Shown here in pieces: positions 7,208 to 15,210 of a DNA stretch of 29,017 nt. Source of the DNA: an uncultured Bacilli bacterium. GTDB taxonomy: Bacteria > Bacillota_I > Bacilli_A > RF39 > UBA660. The DNA lies in assembly GCA_947587565.1 (NCBI GenBank), contig CANPYA010000001.1:1-29017 (forward strand), given 5' to 3'. The notes beneath the pieces are model-generated. The model saw only the letters and a program-made list of their open reading frames with translations. It was not told where the DNA came from and did not search any database. The stretch's first letter is position 1. Each line of letters opens with the position of its first letter. Made by a program: the position numbers and the translations under genes.

Positions 7208-7396
7208 ATGAAAATAAAATTAGGAACTCTAATAAAAAGAGTAATATTTGCTTTTGGTGTTATCTATGGCATAAATGTAATGTTAAATAAAGTAGGAATC
7301 TTTCTTCCTATCAATGTCATTACCATCTTAATTACTTCCGTTTTAGGAGTTCCTGGTTTGTTATCCTTATTTGCACTTTTCTTTATCATAAATTAA
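7208..7396 (+). CDS. bofA: BofA-like small membrane protein
   Basis: 62 aa, almost entirely hydrophobic, with two predicted membrane segments (about residues 10-28 and 36-60). The second half, PINVITILITSVLGVPGLL, has the P-I-N...LG-P-G-L pattern of the BofA family. In B. subtilis, BofA inhibits the SpoIVFB protease and delays pro-sigma-K processing, and bofA lies downstream of recR exactly as here. I chose ATG 7208 because GGGTGAT (7198-7204) is a proper Shine-Dalgarno for it; an in-frame ATG at 7196 has none. Whether it acts in sporulation here is unknown: no other sigma-K pathway gene is in the window. Confidence 0.8.
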   Translation: MKIKLGTLIKRVIFAFGVIYGINVMLNKVGIFLPINVITILITSVLGVPGLLSLFALFFIIN

Positions 7397-7404
7397 GGAG
7401 GAGT

Positions 7405-8262
7405 ATGACAGGTAGTAAAGATTTAGAAAAATTAGTAGAATATTATCATAATAAAAAATTAGCGCATGCTTACCTTATTACAACAAATAATATTCCTAAA
7501 TGTTTAGAAGTTCTTTTAAAAGTTATAAAGAACATTTTTTGCGTGAATAATTATGAAGATAATTGTAATAAATGCTCTTTATGTCATTTAATTGATTTAA
7601 AAAATCTTCCTAGTTTGAAAATTATTGAACCAGATGGCGAATTTATTAAAAAAGAACAAATTTTAGATTTAAAGAATACTTTTGCCAAGTCTAATCAATT
7701 TACCAATGAATCAATTTATATAATTAAAAATGCTGAAAAATTAAATTCACCATCTGCAAATACAATGTTAAAGTTTCTTGAAGAACCGGAAGGTAATGTG
7801 ATTGGTTTTTTTATAACTACTGAAAAAGATAATGTATTACCAACCATTCAAAGTCGTTGTGAATTAATCAGTGCTAATTTTTTGGAAGATGAAAGTACTG
7901 ATATAACCAATGTCGAATATCAAGAATTATCTCAAAAAGTAATAGAGTATTTAAAAGATATTGAAGTTGAAAAGAAAAAATCAATATTGTGTAATAACGA
8001 ATACTTCATAGATTTAGAAAAAGCAGATGTTAAGAATTTCTTATCAATGGCGCTTTCTATATATAAATCAACATTAAATAATAAAATTAATGGTACTAAA
8101 GAAAATCCAACCTTTTTATCTAACTTAAGTATTAAAAATATTCAAAGAAAAATGCAATTAATTATCGAAATTTTACAAGAAATCAATTATAATGTTAATA
8201 TCGAACTATTATTAGATAAATTTGTTTTAGAAATGGAAGGAATAAATAATGAAGTTATATAG
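7405..8262 (+). CDS. holB: DNA polymerase III subunit delta'
   Basis: Clamp-loader subunit partnering with DnaX and delta. 285 aa. The N-terminus resembles DnaX (HAYLIT after a Lys-rich start) but the Walker A motif is replaced, as is normal for delta'. A cysteine cluster (DNCNKCSLCHLI, about residues 52-63) is the zinc module. Later motifs: the KNAEKLNSPSANTMLKFLEEPE segment and a QSRCELI sensor motif (SRC). Strong ribosome binding site AAGGAGG at 7395-7401, overlapping the end of bofA. The 3' end overlaps ricT by 14 nt. In B. subtilis holB-ricT are likewise neighbours. Confidence 0.93.
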   Translation: MTGSKDLEKLVEYYHNKKLAHAYLITTNNIPKCLEVLLKVIKNIFCVNNYEDNCNKCSLCHLIDLKNLPSLKIIEPDGEFIKKEQILDLKNTFAKSNQFTNESIYIIKNAEKLNSPSANTMLKFLEEPEGNVIGFFITTEKDNVLPTIQSRCELISANFLEDESTDITNVEYQELSQKVIEYLKDIEVEKKKSILCNNEYFIDLEKADVKNFLSMALSIYKSTLNNKINGTKENPTFLSNLSIKNIQRKMQLIIEILQEINYNVNIELLLDKFVLEMEGINNEVI

Positions 8263-9016
8263 TGTTATATTTAAAACTCAAGGCAAAAATTATTATTTCT
8301 TAAGTCCGGATGATTATGAAATCAATGATTATGTTATTGTTGAAACTGAGAAAGGCTTGCAATATGGTAAAATAAATCATTTAATTAGTGAAAATAGTAA
8401 TGAAGAAGATAAATATAAAAAAATCATCAGGAAAGCTACTAGGGAAGATACGAAAAATTATGAATATTTATTAAAAGAAAGTAACAAAGCTTTAGATAAA
8501 TGTAAGGAATTAGTCAAAGATTTAGAATTAAATATGAATGTTATCAGTGCCGATTTTAATTTTGATAAATCACAATTATTGTTTAATTTTGTTTCTGATG
8601 AAAGAGTTGACTTCCGAGAACTTGCCAGAAAACTTGCGGGTATTTATCATACAAGAATTGAACTTCGCCAAATAGGAGCTCGTGATAAAGCAAAAGAAGT
8701 TGGTGGTTATGGTGTTTGTGGTGAAAGATTATGCTGTGGTCGGTTCTTAAATCATATTGATGCTATTTCCATGAATATGGCTAAAAATCAAAATTTAGCT
8801 TTAAATCCTTCGAAAATTAATGGAGTATGTGGTCGTTTGTTATGTTGCTTACAATATGAAGATGAAAATTATTTAGAATGTAGTAAAAATATGCCTTCTG
8901 TTGGGGATGTTATTAAAACAAAAAATGGTGAAGGTGAAGTAATCAGTGTCGATATTCTAAATCGTAAATGCAAAGTATTAGTGGGTAGTAATAAGGAAGA
9001 AGTCGAATTTAAATAA
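8249..9016 (+). CDS. ricT: RicT (YaaT), PSP1-domain subunit of the RicAFT complex
   Basis: 255 aa with the PSP1 C-terminal domain. Two cysteine clusters are visible: C157, C162, C163 in GVCGERLCCGRF and C194, C199, C200 in GVCGRLLCCLQYE; in B. subtilis the RicAFT (YlbF-YmcA-YaaT) complex carries iron-sulfur clusters and directs RNase Y mRNA maturation and, indirectly, Spo0A phosphorylation. The conserved block RQIGARDKAKEVGGYG precedes the first cluster. The start lies inside the end of holB (14 nt overlap) with AAGGA upstream, and the stop TAA shares its last base with the ATG of the next gene. Confidence 0.94.
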   Translation: MKLYSVIFKTQGKNYYFLSPDDYEINDYVIVETEKGLQYGKINHLISENSNEEDKYKKIIRKATREDTKNYEYLLKESNKALDKCKELVKDLELNMNVISADFNFDKSQLLFNFVSDERVDFRELARKLAGIYHTRIELRQIGARDKAKEVGGYGVCGERLCCGRFLNHIDAISMNMAKNQNLALNPSKINGVCGRLLCCLQYEDENYLECSKNMPSVGDVIKTKNGEGEVISVDILNRKCKVLVGSNKEEVEFK

Positions 9017-9732
9017 TGGCTAAAGAAGTATTAAACGATTTATATGATTATGGTTTAAAAATATATCAATATCCTAGTTATTTTAAATTTTCTTTAGATT
9101 CTATTTTACTTGCCGAACTAGTTAAAGTTACTAATAAAACTAAAACTATCCTTGATTTATGCAGCGGAAATGGCGCTATTCCGTTAATTTTAAGTACTAA
9201 AACTAAAGCACAAATTACCGGTGTTGAAATTCAAAATGATATTTATGAATTAGGTAGACGGAGTATTTCTTACAATAATTTAAATAAGCAAATTGAATTT
9301 GTTAATGCCGACATTAAAAACTATAGTGAGTCTATAGGTAATAAAAAGTATGATATAATAACATGTAACCCGCCATATTTTAAAGTAAGCAATTTAGATT
9401 ATACAAATAAATCAGATGGTTTAAGTATTGCAAGACATGAGTTAAAGATTACTTTAGAAGATATTTTTAAAATAGCTAGTATGCATTTAAATACGAAAGG
9501 TGAATTTTATTTAGTCCATCATATTGATCGGTTAGATGAAATAATTATTTTAGCAAATAAATATAAATTAAATGTTAAAAATTTAACTTTAGTTAAAACA
9601 AAGGAAGAAAACAAACCAACTATTGTATTAGTTAGATGTCTTAAAGATGCTGATTTAGGAATAAAAATTGGAAATATTTATAATATTGATGGGTTAAAAA
9701 CTTATCAAAATATGTTTAAGGAGGAATTATGA
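9016..9732 (+). CDS. trmN6: tRNA1(Val) adenine-37 N6-methyltransferase (TrmN6/YabB family)
   Basis: Class I SAM-dependent methyltransferase, 238 aa. SAM motif DLCSGNGAIPL (about residues 48-58), the acidic E-IQ motif (GVEIQ) and the amino-methyltransferase signature N118-P-P-Y121, which is typical of N6-adenine methylation. B. subtilis yabB occupies the same site after yaaT. Translation start is the TAATG overlap with ricT; no separate ribosome binding site is seen, so coupling is likely. The stop is TGA overlapping the pth ATG (ATGA), showing TGA is used as a stop here. The tRNA target is by analogy with E. coli TrmN6. Confidence 0.87.
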   Translation: MAKEVLNDLYDYGLKIYQYPSYFKFSLDSILLAELVKVTNKTKTILDLCSGNGAIPLILSTKTKAQITGVEIQNDIYELGRRSISYNNLNKQIEFVNADIKNYSESIGNKKYDIITCNPPYFKVSNLDYTNKSDGLSIARHELKITLEDIFKIASMHLNTKGEFYLVHHIDRLDEIIILANKYKLNVKNLTLVKTKEENKPTIVLVRCLKDADLGIKIGNIYNIDGLKTYQNMFKEEL

Positions 9733-10277
9733 AATTAATTGTTGGGTTAGGTAATCCGGGTCGCGAATATAAAAATACGCGGCATAATGTTGGATTTATG
9801 GTTCTTGATGATTATTTAGGTAAAGTTGATTGGAAAAATAAAGTTGAAGCCTACCTATATAAAGAAGGTGAAGGCGATAATACGGTAATTTATATAAAAC
9901 CTTTAACATATATGAATTTATCAGGTTTAGCAGTTAGTAAGTTTGCTAAATTTTATAAGATAAAACCAGAAGATATATTAGTTATTCAAGATGATTTAGA
10001 TATGGAAGTTGGAACTTTTAAAATTAAAAGAAATAGTTCAGCCGGTGGCCATAATGGTATTAAATCCATAATTAAAGAATTAGAAAGTGAAGAATTTGCT
10101 CGACTTAAAATTGGTATTGGTAAAAGTGCTACGATTCCGACTGATAAATATGTTTTAGGTAAATTTACTAAAAATGAATTAGAAAGTATTTTAAGTAATA
10201 CAGCTAGTTATAATAAAATAATTGATTTGTTTATAAATAATGGTATAGAAAAAGCCTTAAATTATAATAATAATTAA
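9729..10277 (+). CDS. pth: Peptidyl-tRNA hydrolase
   Basis: Releases tRNA from prematurely dropped peptidyl-tRNA. 182 aa. Conserved N-terminus MKLIVGLGNPGREYKNTRHN with N9 and catalytic H19, then KPLTYMNLSG and QDDLDMEVG, and the SAGGHNGIKSI substrate-binding loop. It has AAGGAGG 4 nt before the ATG and overlaps the preceding gene by 4 nt. pth-mfd-spoVT is also the order in B. subtilis (spoVC-mfd-spoVT). Confidence 0.97.
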   Translation: MKLIVGLGNPGREYKNTRHNVGFMVLDDYLGKVDWKNKVEAYLYKEGEGDNTVIYIKPLTYMNLSGLAVSKFAKFYKIKPEDILVIQDDLDMEVGTFKIKRNSSAGGHNGIKSIIKELESEEFARLKIGIGKSATIPTDKYVLGKFTKNELESILSNTASYNKIIDLFINNGIEKALNYNNN

Positions 10278-10297
10278 GGTATAAAAATGGGTATGAT

Positions 10298-13200
10298 ATG
10301 AATTTAAGTAAATATTTTAATTTTGCAAATGGTAAAACGACATATGGGTTAACGACTGAGTTAATCGCTTTTTTCGTGAGTGAACTTTATAATCAAAAGA
10401 AAGAAAATATCATTTTAGTAGCTAGTAATCTTTATGAAAGTAATAAATTATATAATGCCATAAAATTACACCAAGCAAATTGTGAATTATTTCCAATGGA
10501 TGATTTCATTACTTCCAAGGTTGTTGCTATGTCACCCGAATTTGAAATAGGCAGACTTAATGTTTTAGAAAAAATTAAAAACGAAAAATTAATTATTGTC
10601 ACTAATTTAATGGGATATCTTAAATATTTACCGAGTATTAATTCAAAAAATAGTATAACTTTAACCCCAGACATGTCTTTAAATAGAGAAGAATTTATTA
10701 ATACTTTAAATGAATTTGGTTATAAAAGAGAATCAATGGTTACAATGAGTGGCGAGTATTCCGTTCGTGGTTTTATCATGGATATTTTTGTAATTAATGA
10801 AAATCATCCGATAAGAATTGAATTTTTTGGTGACTCGATTGAATCCATTCGTTACTTTGATGAAAATACCCAAAGGACAATATCTGATACTAAAGAGATA
10901 GTAATAAAACCTTTTCAAGAAATTGCGACCGATGAAAAAAATTCGCTATACGATTATACAAAAGGTATAGTTATTTATTATAATAAAGACCAAATTGATG
11001 TAGCGTACGAGAAACTAGCTAATGAGATAGTGGAATATCAAGAAGAAAAAGATGAACATACAAAATATATGTATGAACTTAGTGAAATAAGTCCAAGTTA
11101 TGAATTATATCTAGATACTATTAATAATCCAACTGACACAGTAGCTAAAGAAATACCACCATTTAATGAAAATTTTGAATATTTAAAAGATACGGTTTAT
11201 AAATGGGAAAAAGAAGGTAAAGAAATCTATTTTTATCTTCCTAAAGATAGTGAAATTAAAATAATTAAAGAATATATTCCACATGTCAAAATAATTAAAG
11301 AAAGAATCGGTAAAGGCTTTATTTTAAACAATATTGTTTGTATTTCAGAATATGATATCGGTATTCAAGTTAATAAAGAAGCAAAGTATAAAAATAATTT
11401 ACATATTGGTAAAAAAATTAAAAGTTATAATGATTTAGAAAAAGGCGACTATGTAGTTCATATTAACCATGGTATAGGTATTTATAATGGTTTAGTTACT
11501 TTAACTAAAGATGGAATGCAAAAAGATTATATTCAAATTTTATATGAAGGCAATGATAAAATCTATATCCCAGTTGAAAAAATAAATACTATTTACAAAT
11601 ATTCTGATAAAAATGGTGCCGAGCCAAAATTAAATAAGCTAAATTCTGCTAGTTGGGCTAAAACTAAGACTTATATTAAAGCCAAAGCCAAAGATATTTC
11701 TCAAGAATTATTAAAACTTTATACCGAAAGAGCCAAAATTAAGGGTGTACCTTATAAAAATTATGCTGATGAAGCCATATTTGCGAGTTCCTTTCAATAT
11801 ACAGAAACTAAAGACCAATCAAAGGCTATCGCGGAAATTAGTAATGATTTAAATAAAGAAACGCCAATGGATCGTTTATTATGTGGTGATGTTGGCTTTG
11901 GTAAAACCGAAGTGGCAATGCGAGCTATTTTTAAAACAGTTATTAATAATTATCAAGTAATGTATTTATGTCCTACCACAATTTTGGCTAAGCAACAATA
12001 TAATGTAATTAAAGAAAGATTTAAAGATATACCGGTCGAAATTCGCCTTTTAAATCGTTTTACTAGTCCTAAAGAAGAAAAATATATTTTAGAAAAATGT
12101 GAAACAGGTGGTATTGATGTTTTAGTAGGTACCCATCGCATATTAAGTGATGATGTTAAAATGCAAAAACTAGGATTACTCGTAGTTGATGAAGAACAAA
12201 GATTTGGGGTTAAACATAAAGAAAAAATTAAAGAATATAAAATTGATGTTAATGTTTTAACTTTATCCGCAACTCCAATTCCAAGAACCTTAAAGATGGC
12301 TTTATCCGGACTCAGAGATTTATCGATTATCGATACACCACCAGTTAATCGGTATCCAGTTCAAACTTATGTTGTCGAAGAGCAAGATTTACTTATAAGA
12401 GATGCGATTTATAAAGAATTATCAAGAAAAGGTCAAATATATATTTTATATAATCGAGTCGAAGATTTAGAAAAAGTTGTTAATCATATTAGTGAGTTAG
12501 TTCCTGAAGCAAGAATTATTTATGCCCATGGCAGAATGAGTAAAGAAGAGTTAGAAAAAGTAATGGATGACTTTGTAAGTCAAAAATACGATATTCTAAT
12601 ATGTACGACTATTATTGAAAATGGTATTGATATTCCCAATGCCAATACATTAATTGTTTATAATGCCGATAATTTTGGCCTTTCGCAATTATATCAAATT
12701 CGCGGTCGAGTTGGCCGAAGTGACAAAGTTGCTTATGCCTATCTATTGTATGATAAAAAGAAAATGCTTAATGAAATTGCGGTTAAAAGACTTCAAGCAA
12801 TTAAGGAATTTACTAATTTAGGTAGTGGTTATAAAATTGCGATGCGGGATTTGTCTTTAAGGGGTGCTGGCGATATTTTTGGAAGTGACCAAGCCGGTTT
12901 TGTTGATTCAGTTGGGATTTCTTTATATATGAAATTAATTGAAGATGAACTTAAAAAAGCCAAAGGTGAATATGTTGAAGAAGAGGAAGAAGATAAATCT
13001 AACTTAATTGAAGTTGCTACCCATATTAAAGATGAATATGTTTCTGATGAAGATGTTAAAATCGAAATTCATCAAAAAATTAATGAAATTGATTCTTTAG
13101 AAAAATTAAATGCCGTTAAAACCGAATTAGAGGACCGTTTTGGTAAGATTGATAAAGATATGGAAATCTATATGTATGAAGAATGGTTTACTAATTTATG

Positions 13201-13441
13201 TAAGATGTTAAATATAACAAAAGTTAATAAAACTGACAGATTTATTGAAATAACTTTACCTGAAGAATTATCTAAAAATATTAAAGGCGATAAATTATTA
13301 TTTGAAACAATGAGTATTTCTAATAAATTTAATTTAAAATATCTACATAATAATATAATTATTACTTTATTTTACAAAGGATTACCAGAACATTATATTT
13401 ATTACTTAGTTAAATTATTAATAGCTATTAAAGATAACTAG
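10298..13441 (+). CDS. mfd: Transcription-repair coupling factor
   Basis: SF2 DNA translocase that removes RNA polymerase stalled at lesions and recruits UvrA. 1047 aa, about 100 shorter than the E. coli protein. N-terminal UvrB-homology region (residues 1-~330), the RNA-polymerase-interacting CarD-like domain starting at DYVVHINHGIGIYNGL (~385), relay helix region, Walker A GDVGFGKTE (~531-539), Walker B DEEQRFG (~630), helicase motifs III-VI including SATPIPRT and QIRGRVGRSD, the translocation TRG-like GLRDLS element, and a C-terminal TRCF domain. The ATG overlaps the stop of a four-codon minicistron at 10287-10301. The 3' end runs convergently into the dinD homologue with a 2-nt gap. Confidence 0.97.
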   Translation: MNLSKYFNFANGKTTYGLTTELIAFFVSELYNQKKENIILVASNLYESNKLYNAIKLHQANCELFPMDDFITSKVVAMSPEFEIGRLNVLEKIKNEKLIIVTNLMGYLKYLPSINSKNSITLTPDMSLNREEFINTLNEFGYKRESMVTMSGEYSVRGFIMDIFVINENHPIRIEFFGDSIESIRYFDENTQRTISDTKEIVIKPFQEIATDEKNSLYDYTKGIVIYYNKDQIDVAYEKLANEIVEYQEEKDEHTKYMYELSEISPSYELYLDTINNPTDTVAKEIPPFNENFEYLKDTVYKWEKEGKEIYFYLPKDSEIKIIKEYIPHVKIIKERIGKGFILNNIVCISEYDIGIQVNKEAKYKNNLHIGKKIKSYNDLEKGDYVVHINHGIGIYNGLVTLTKDGMQKDYIQILYEGNDKIYIPVEKINTIYKYSDKNGAEPKLNKLNSASWAKTKTYIKAKAKDISQELLKLYTERAKIKGVPYKNYADEAIFASSFQYTETKDQSKAIAEISNDLNKETPMDRLLCGDVGFGKTEVAMRAIFKTVINNYQVMYLCPTTILAKQQYNVIKERFKDIPVEIRLLNRFTSPKEEKYILEKCETGGIDVLVGTHRILSDDVKMQKLGLLVVDEEQRFGVKHKEKIKEYKIDVNVLTLSATPIPRTLKMALSGLRDLSIIDTPPVNRYPVQTYVVEEQDLLIRDAIYKELSRKGQIYILYNRVEDLEKVVNHISELVPEARIIYAHGRMSKEELEKVMDDFVSQKYDILICTTIIENGIDIPNANTLIVYNADNFGLSQLYQIRGRVGRSDKVAYAYLLYDKKKMLNEIAVKRLQAIKEFTNLGSGYKIAMRDLSLRGAGDIFGSDQAGFVDSVGISLYMKLIEDELKKAKGEYVEEEEEDKSNLIEVATHIKDEYVSDEDVKIEIHQKINEIDSLEKLNAVKTELEDRFGKIDKDMEIYMYEEWFTNLCKMLNITKVNKTDRFIEITLPEELSKNIKGDKLLFETMSISNKFNLKYLHNNIIITLFYKGLPEHYIYYLVKLLIAIKDN

Positions 13442-13443
13442 TA

Positions 13444-14262
13444 TTAATTTAACTTTTTCTTTTCTTTTTCGATATTTTTTATACTCTTAGTTGGTGTAGG
13501 TAAATCTTCTGGCATAGTTCCGCCTTGTTTGGCTATAAACACTCTTATATCTTTACCTATATTATAATGAATGTTATTTGCAGCATTTTCATTTGTTATA
13601 TTATCTCTTTTTAATTTTGCTTCAGTTTGAACTATTCTAAATAGATTATCAGCAAGTTCTTCACTTCCCATATTATCAAGTATATCTTCCCGATATCTTA
13701 AGCCTTTTCTTTTGGCAATATCATCAGCAGTTTCACCATTATAAAGACCTTTATAACCATAATTATGAAATCTATCAAAGTTTTTTACACCAGCATTTTT
13801 GGCAGTTTGATTTAAAGAAAAATTGCTTTTCTTAGTTAAATTTCTTTTATAGATTCTTTTTTCATCTTCACTTAAATTGTTATATTCTTCATCAGTTAAT
13901 TCCATTTTTCTCGTTTGAATTGCAAAATAAGTCTGACCTAAAGCAACAGTTTTAAATTTGGGATTAGCATTTTGTACTATTAAGTAGCAAGCATATCTAC
14001 TTAGTTTGTAATCAATGATTTGTTTGGCTGAAACCCCTGTTTTTACTATTTTGGGGTAAACTCCAAAATTGGAATTTATGGCATTTCCGCTTTGATAACA
14101 TGCAATTTGGGCTTTTTCGATAATAGTAGAAAATAATCGCCATTCTTTATAACCTAAAATTAATTGTAATTCCCTGGCAAGCCAAAATTCATTTCCTTTT
14201 TCATCAGTATGTTTAATTTCTTCAAATACTTTCTCTTGATATTTCATTAATTCATTTTTCAT
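13444..14262 (-). CDS. dinD: DinD-like DNA-damage-inducible protein
   Basis: 272 aa, close to E. coli DinD in length and full-length alignment by eye. Shared segments: FWLARELQLILGY near the N-terminus (BRO-N-like fold), LSRYACYLIVQNANP, ALGQTYFAIQTRKMEL, AKNAGVKNFDRF, LYNGETADDI, NMGSEELADNLFRIVQTE, and the C-terminal GGTMPEDLPTP. E. coli DinD interferes with RecA filaments and is SOS-regulated. Here the ribosome binding site is AGAAGGAGAAAG just upstream of the start (14265-14280), but I find no Firmicutes LexA box (GAAC-N4-GTTC type) in front. It is the only gene facing the replication fork in this part of the window and separates mfd from spoVT, which are adjacent in B. subtilis, so it is probably an inserted accessory gene. 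Confidence 0.88.
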   Translation of the reverse strand: MKNELMKYQEKVFEEIKHTDEKGNEFWLARELQLILGYKEWRLFSTIIEKAQIACYQSGNAINSNFGVYPKIVKTGVSAKQIIDYKLSRYACYLIVQNANPKFKTVALGQTYFAIQTRKMELTDEEYNNLSEDEKRIYKRNLTKKSNFSLNQTAKNAGVKNFDRFHNYGYKGLYNGETADDIAKRKGLRYREDILDNMGSEELADNLFRIVQTEAKLKRDNITNENAANNIHYNIGKDIRVFIAKQGGTMPEDLPTPTKSIKNIEKEKKKLN

Positions 14263-14342
14263 ATATTTCTTTCTCCTTCTACTTATAATATTCGCGCTTT
14301 TTAGTGAATTTTCTTTTTTTTCAGTAAAATTTCTTAAAAAAA

Positions 14343-14370
14343 TTTAGAAAATTTAAATATTTTGTATAAT
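14343..14370 (+). promoter_or_regulatory. Sigma-A-like promoter of the spoVT-like gene
   Basis: -35 TTTAGA (14343-14348), 16-bp spacer, perfect -10 TATAAT (14365-14370). Transcription would start near 14377, just before the inverted repeat at 14386-14407. Confidence 0.5.
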
Positions 14371-14385
14371 AATCAAAAAATATTT

Positions 14386-14407
14386 CACACTAAAAATTAG
14401 GAGTGTG
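14386..14407 (+). promoter_or_regulatory. Inverted repeat covering the spoVT ribosome binding site
   Basis: CACACT (14386-14391) and AGTGTG (14402-14407) form a perfect 6-bp stem with a 10-nt loop. The Shine-Dalgarno AGGAG (14399-14403) is half in the loop and half in the stem. It could act as an RNA hairpin limiting translation or as an operator just after the transcription start; AbrB-family proteins are often autoregulated. Confidence 0.45.
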
Positions 14408-14413
14408 TAGTGT

Positions 14414-14923
14414 ATGTTAAAAAGTGGAATTACTAGAAGAATTGATGAACTAGGAAGAATTGTAGTTCCAAAAGAAATAAGGTATAACTTAGGTATTAGA
14501 GATGGTGAACCATTAGAAATTTATACAAACGATAATGCTATTATTATTAAAAAGTATTCGCAAGTCGAAAATATTAAAGATTTGGGAGAAATTCTTTGTA
14601 GTATTATAAGTGATACTTGTGATGTTGATATAATGATTACAGACCGGGAAAAAATTATTGCAACCAGTACAAATTTAAAGGATTTAGTTAATATTAAATT
14701 AGAGGAAAAACATAAAAAATTAATTGATAATCGAGAATCATATATTTCAAGTTCCTTAGAGGTTATCTATAATAAAAGTGTTTATTTAGTGGCAGTTCCT
14801 ATAATAACCCAATCAGATTGTAGTGGTCTAGTAATCGTTATGACAAATAAAAAGAATGATGAAAATTTAAAATATGCCAAAATCGTCCAAAAATTATTAA
14901 TTCAAAAATTAGATATAAATTAG
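14414..14923 (+). CDS. spoVT: SpoVT/AbrB-family transcriptional regulator
   Basis: 169 aa. N-terminal swapped-hairpin AbrB domain (residues 1-50) with the signature GITRRIDELGRIVVPKEIR and GEPLEIY, followed by a GAF-like domain (about 55-169). That two-domain build and length match SpoVT rather than the ~95 aa AbrB, and the location after pth-mfd matches spoVT of B. subtilis. In B. subtilis it modulates sigma-G genes in the forespore; here the promoter looks like sigma-A, so the protein may be a general stationary-phase or metabolic regulator. The ligand of the GAF domain is unknown. Confidence 0.85.
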   Translation: MLKSGITRRIDELGRIVVPKEIRYNLGIRDGEPLEIYTNDNAIIIKKYSQVENIKDLGEILCSIISDTCDVDIMITDREKIIATSTNLKDLVNIKLEEKHKKLIDNRESYISSSLEVIYNKSVYLVAVPIITQSDCSGLVIVMTNKKNDENLKYAKIVQKLLIQKLDIN

Positions 14924-14958
14924 AAATTCAATTTGTCTTTTTTATTTTAAATTGTCTC

Positions 14959-14987
14959 TTGAATTAAATATTAACTTATGCTAAACT
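14959..14987 (+). promoter_or_regulatory. Promoter of the T-box operon
   Basis: -35 TTGAAT (14959-14964), 17-bp spacer, -10 TAAACT (14982-14987). The predicted start near 14994 is at the 5' border of the T-box leader. Confidence 0.6.
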
Positions 14988-14993
14988 AAACCT

Positions 14994-15197
14994 AGTTAGC
15001 GAAGAATTTGTTAAAAGATAATTATTAATACTACTATAAGAGAGTTAATGGTTGGTGTAAATTAATGGGTATGATAATTAGAGTATGGACAAAGGAGTTA
15101 AATTGCAGAAGTGCATTAAAACTATAAGCGTATGAATTTATTCATAAATAAAGGTGGTACCGCGGGTTAGCTCGTCCTTTTATTTATGAATTTTTTT
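14994..15197 (+). promoter_or_regulatory. T-box riboswitch leader, probable methionine specifier
   Basis: The invariant T-box AGGTGGTACCGCG is at 15152-15164. A terminator follows: TTCATAAATAAAGG (15141-15154) pairs with the stretch ending at 15190, then T7 (15191-15197). Stem I shows the AGAGAG motif (15040-15045) and a distal hairpin with GGTTGGTG. The lowest stem I helix is TAATTAT (15019-15025) with ATAATTA (15074-15080). The triplet immediately 5' of the latter strand is ATG (15071-15073), the expected place of the specifier, and it is followed by a purine; this would make it a tRNA-Met sensor. That agrees with metG in the operon downstream. The T-box itself is certain; the specifier assignment is inference from hand folding. 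Confidence 0.88.
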
Positions 15198-15210
15198 ATT
15201 GGAGGGATTT

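Noticed and set aside
9016..9735. Mycoplasma-type code (TGA = Trp)
   Set aside because: All Trp codons seen are TGG, no gene has internal TGA, and trmN6 ends with TGA in a normal ATGA overlap with pth.
14263..14300. LexA/SOS box upstream of dinD
   Set aside because: GCGAATATT-type words are present but do not fit the Bacillus GAAC-N4-GTTC or the E. coli CTGT-N8-ACAG pattern.
14924..14958. Intrinsic terminator after the SpoVT-like gene
   Set aside because: AATTCAATTT can pair with AAATTG/GAATT only with a six-base bulge, and the T-run is in the loop rather than after the stem.
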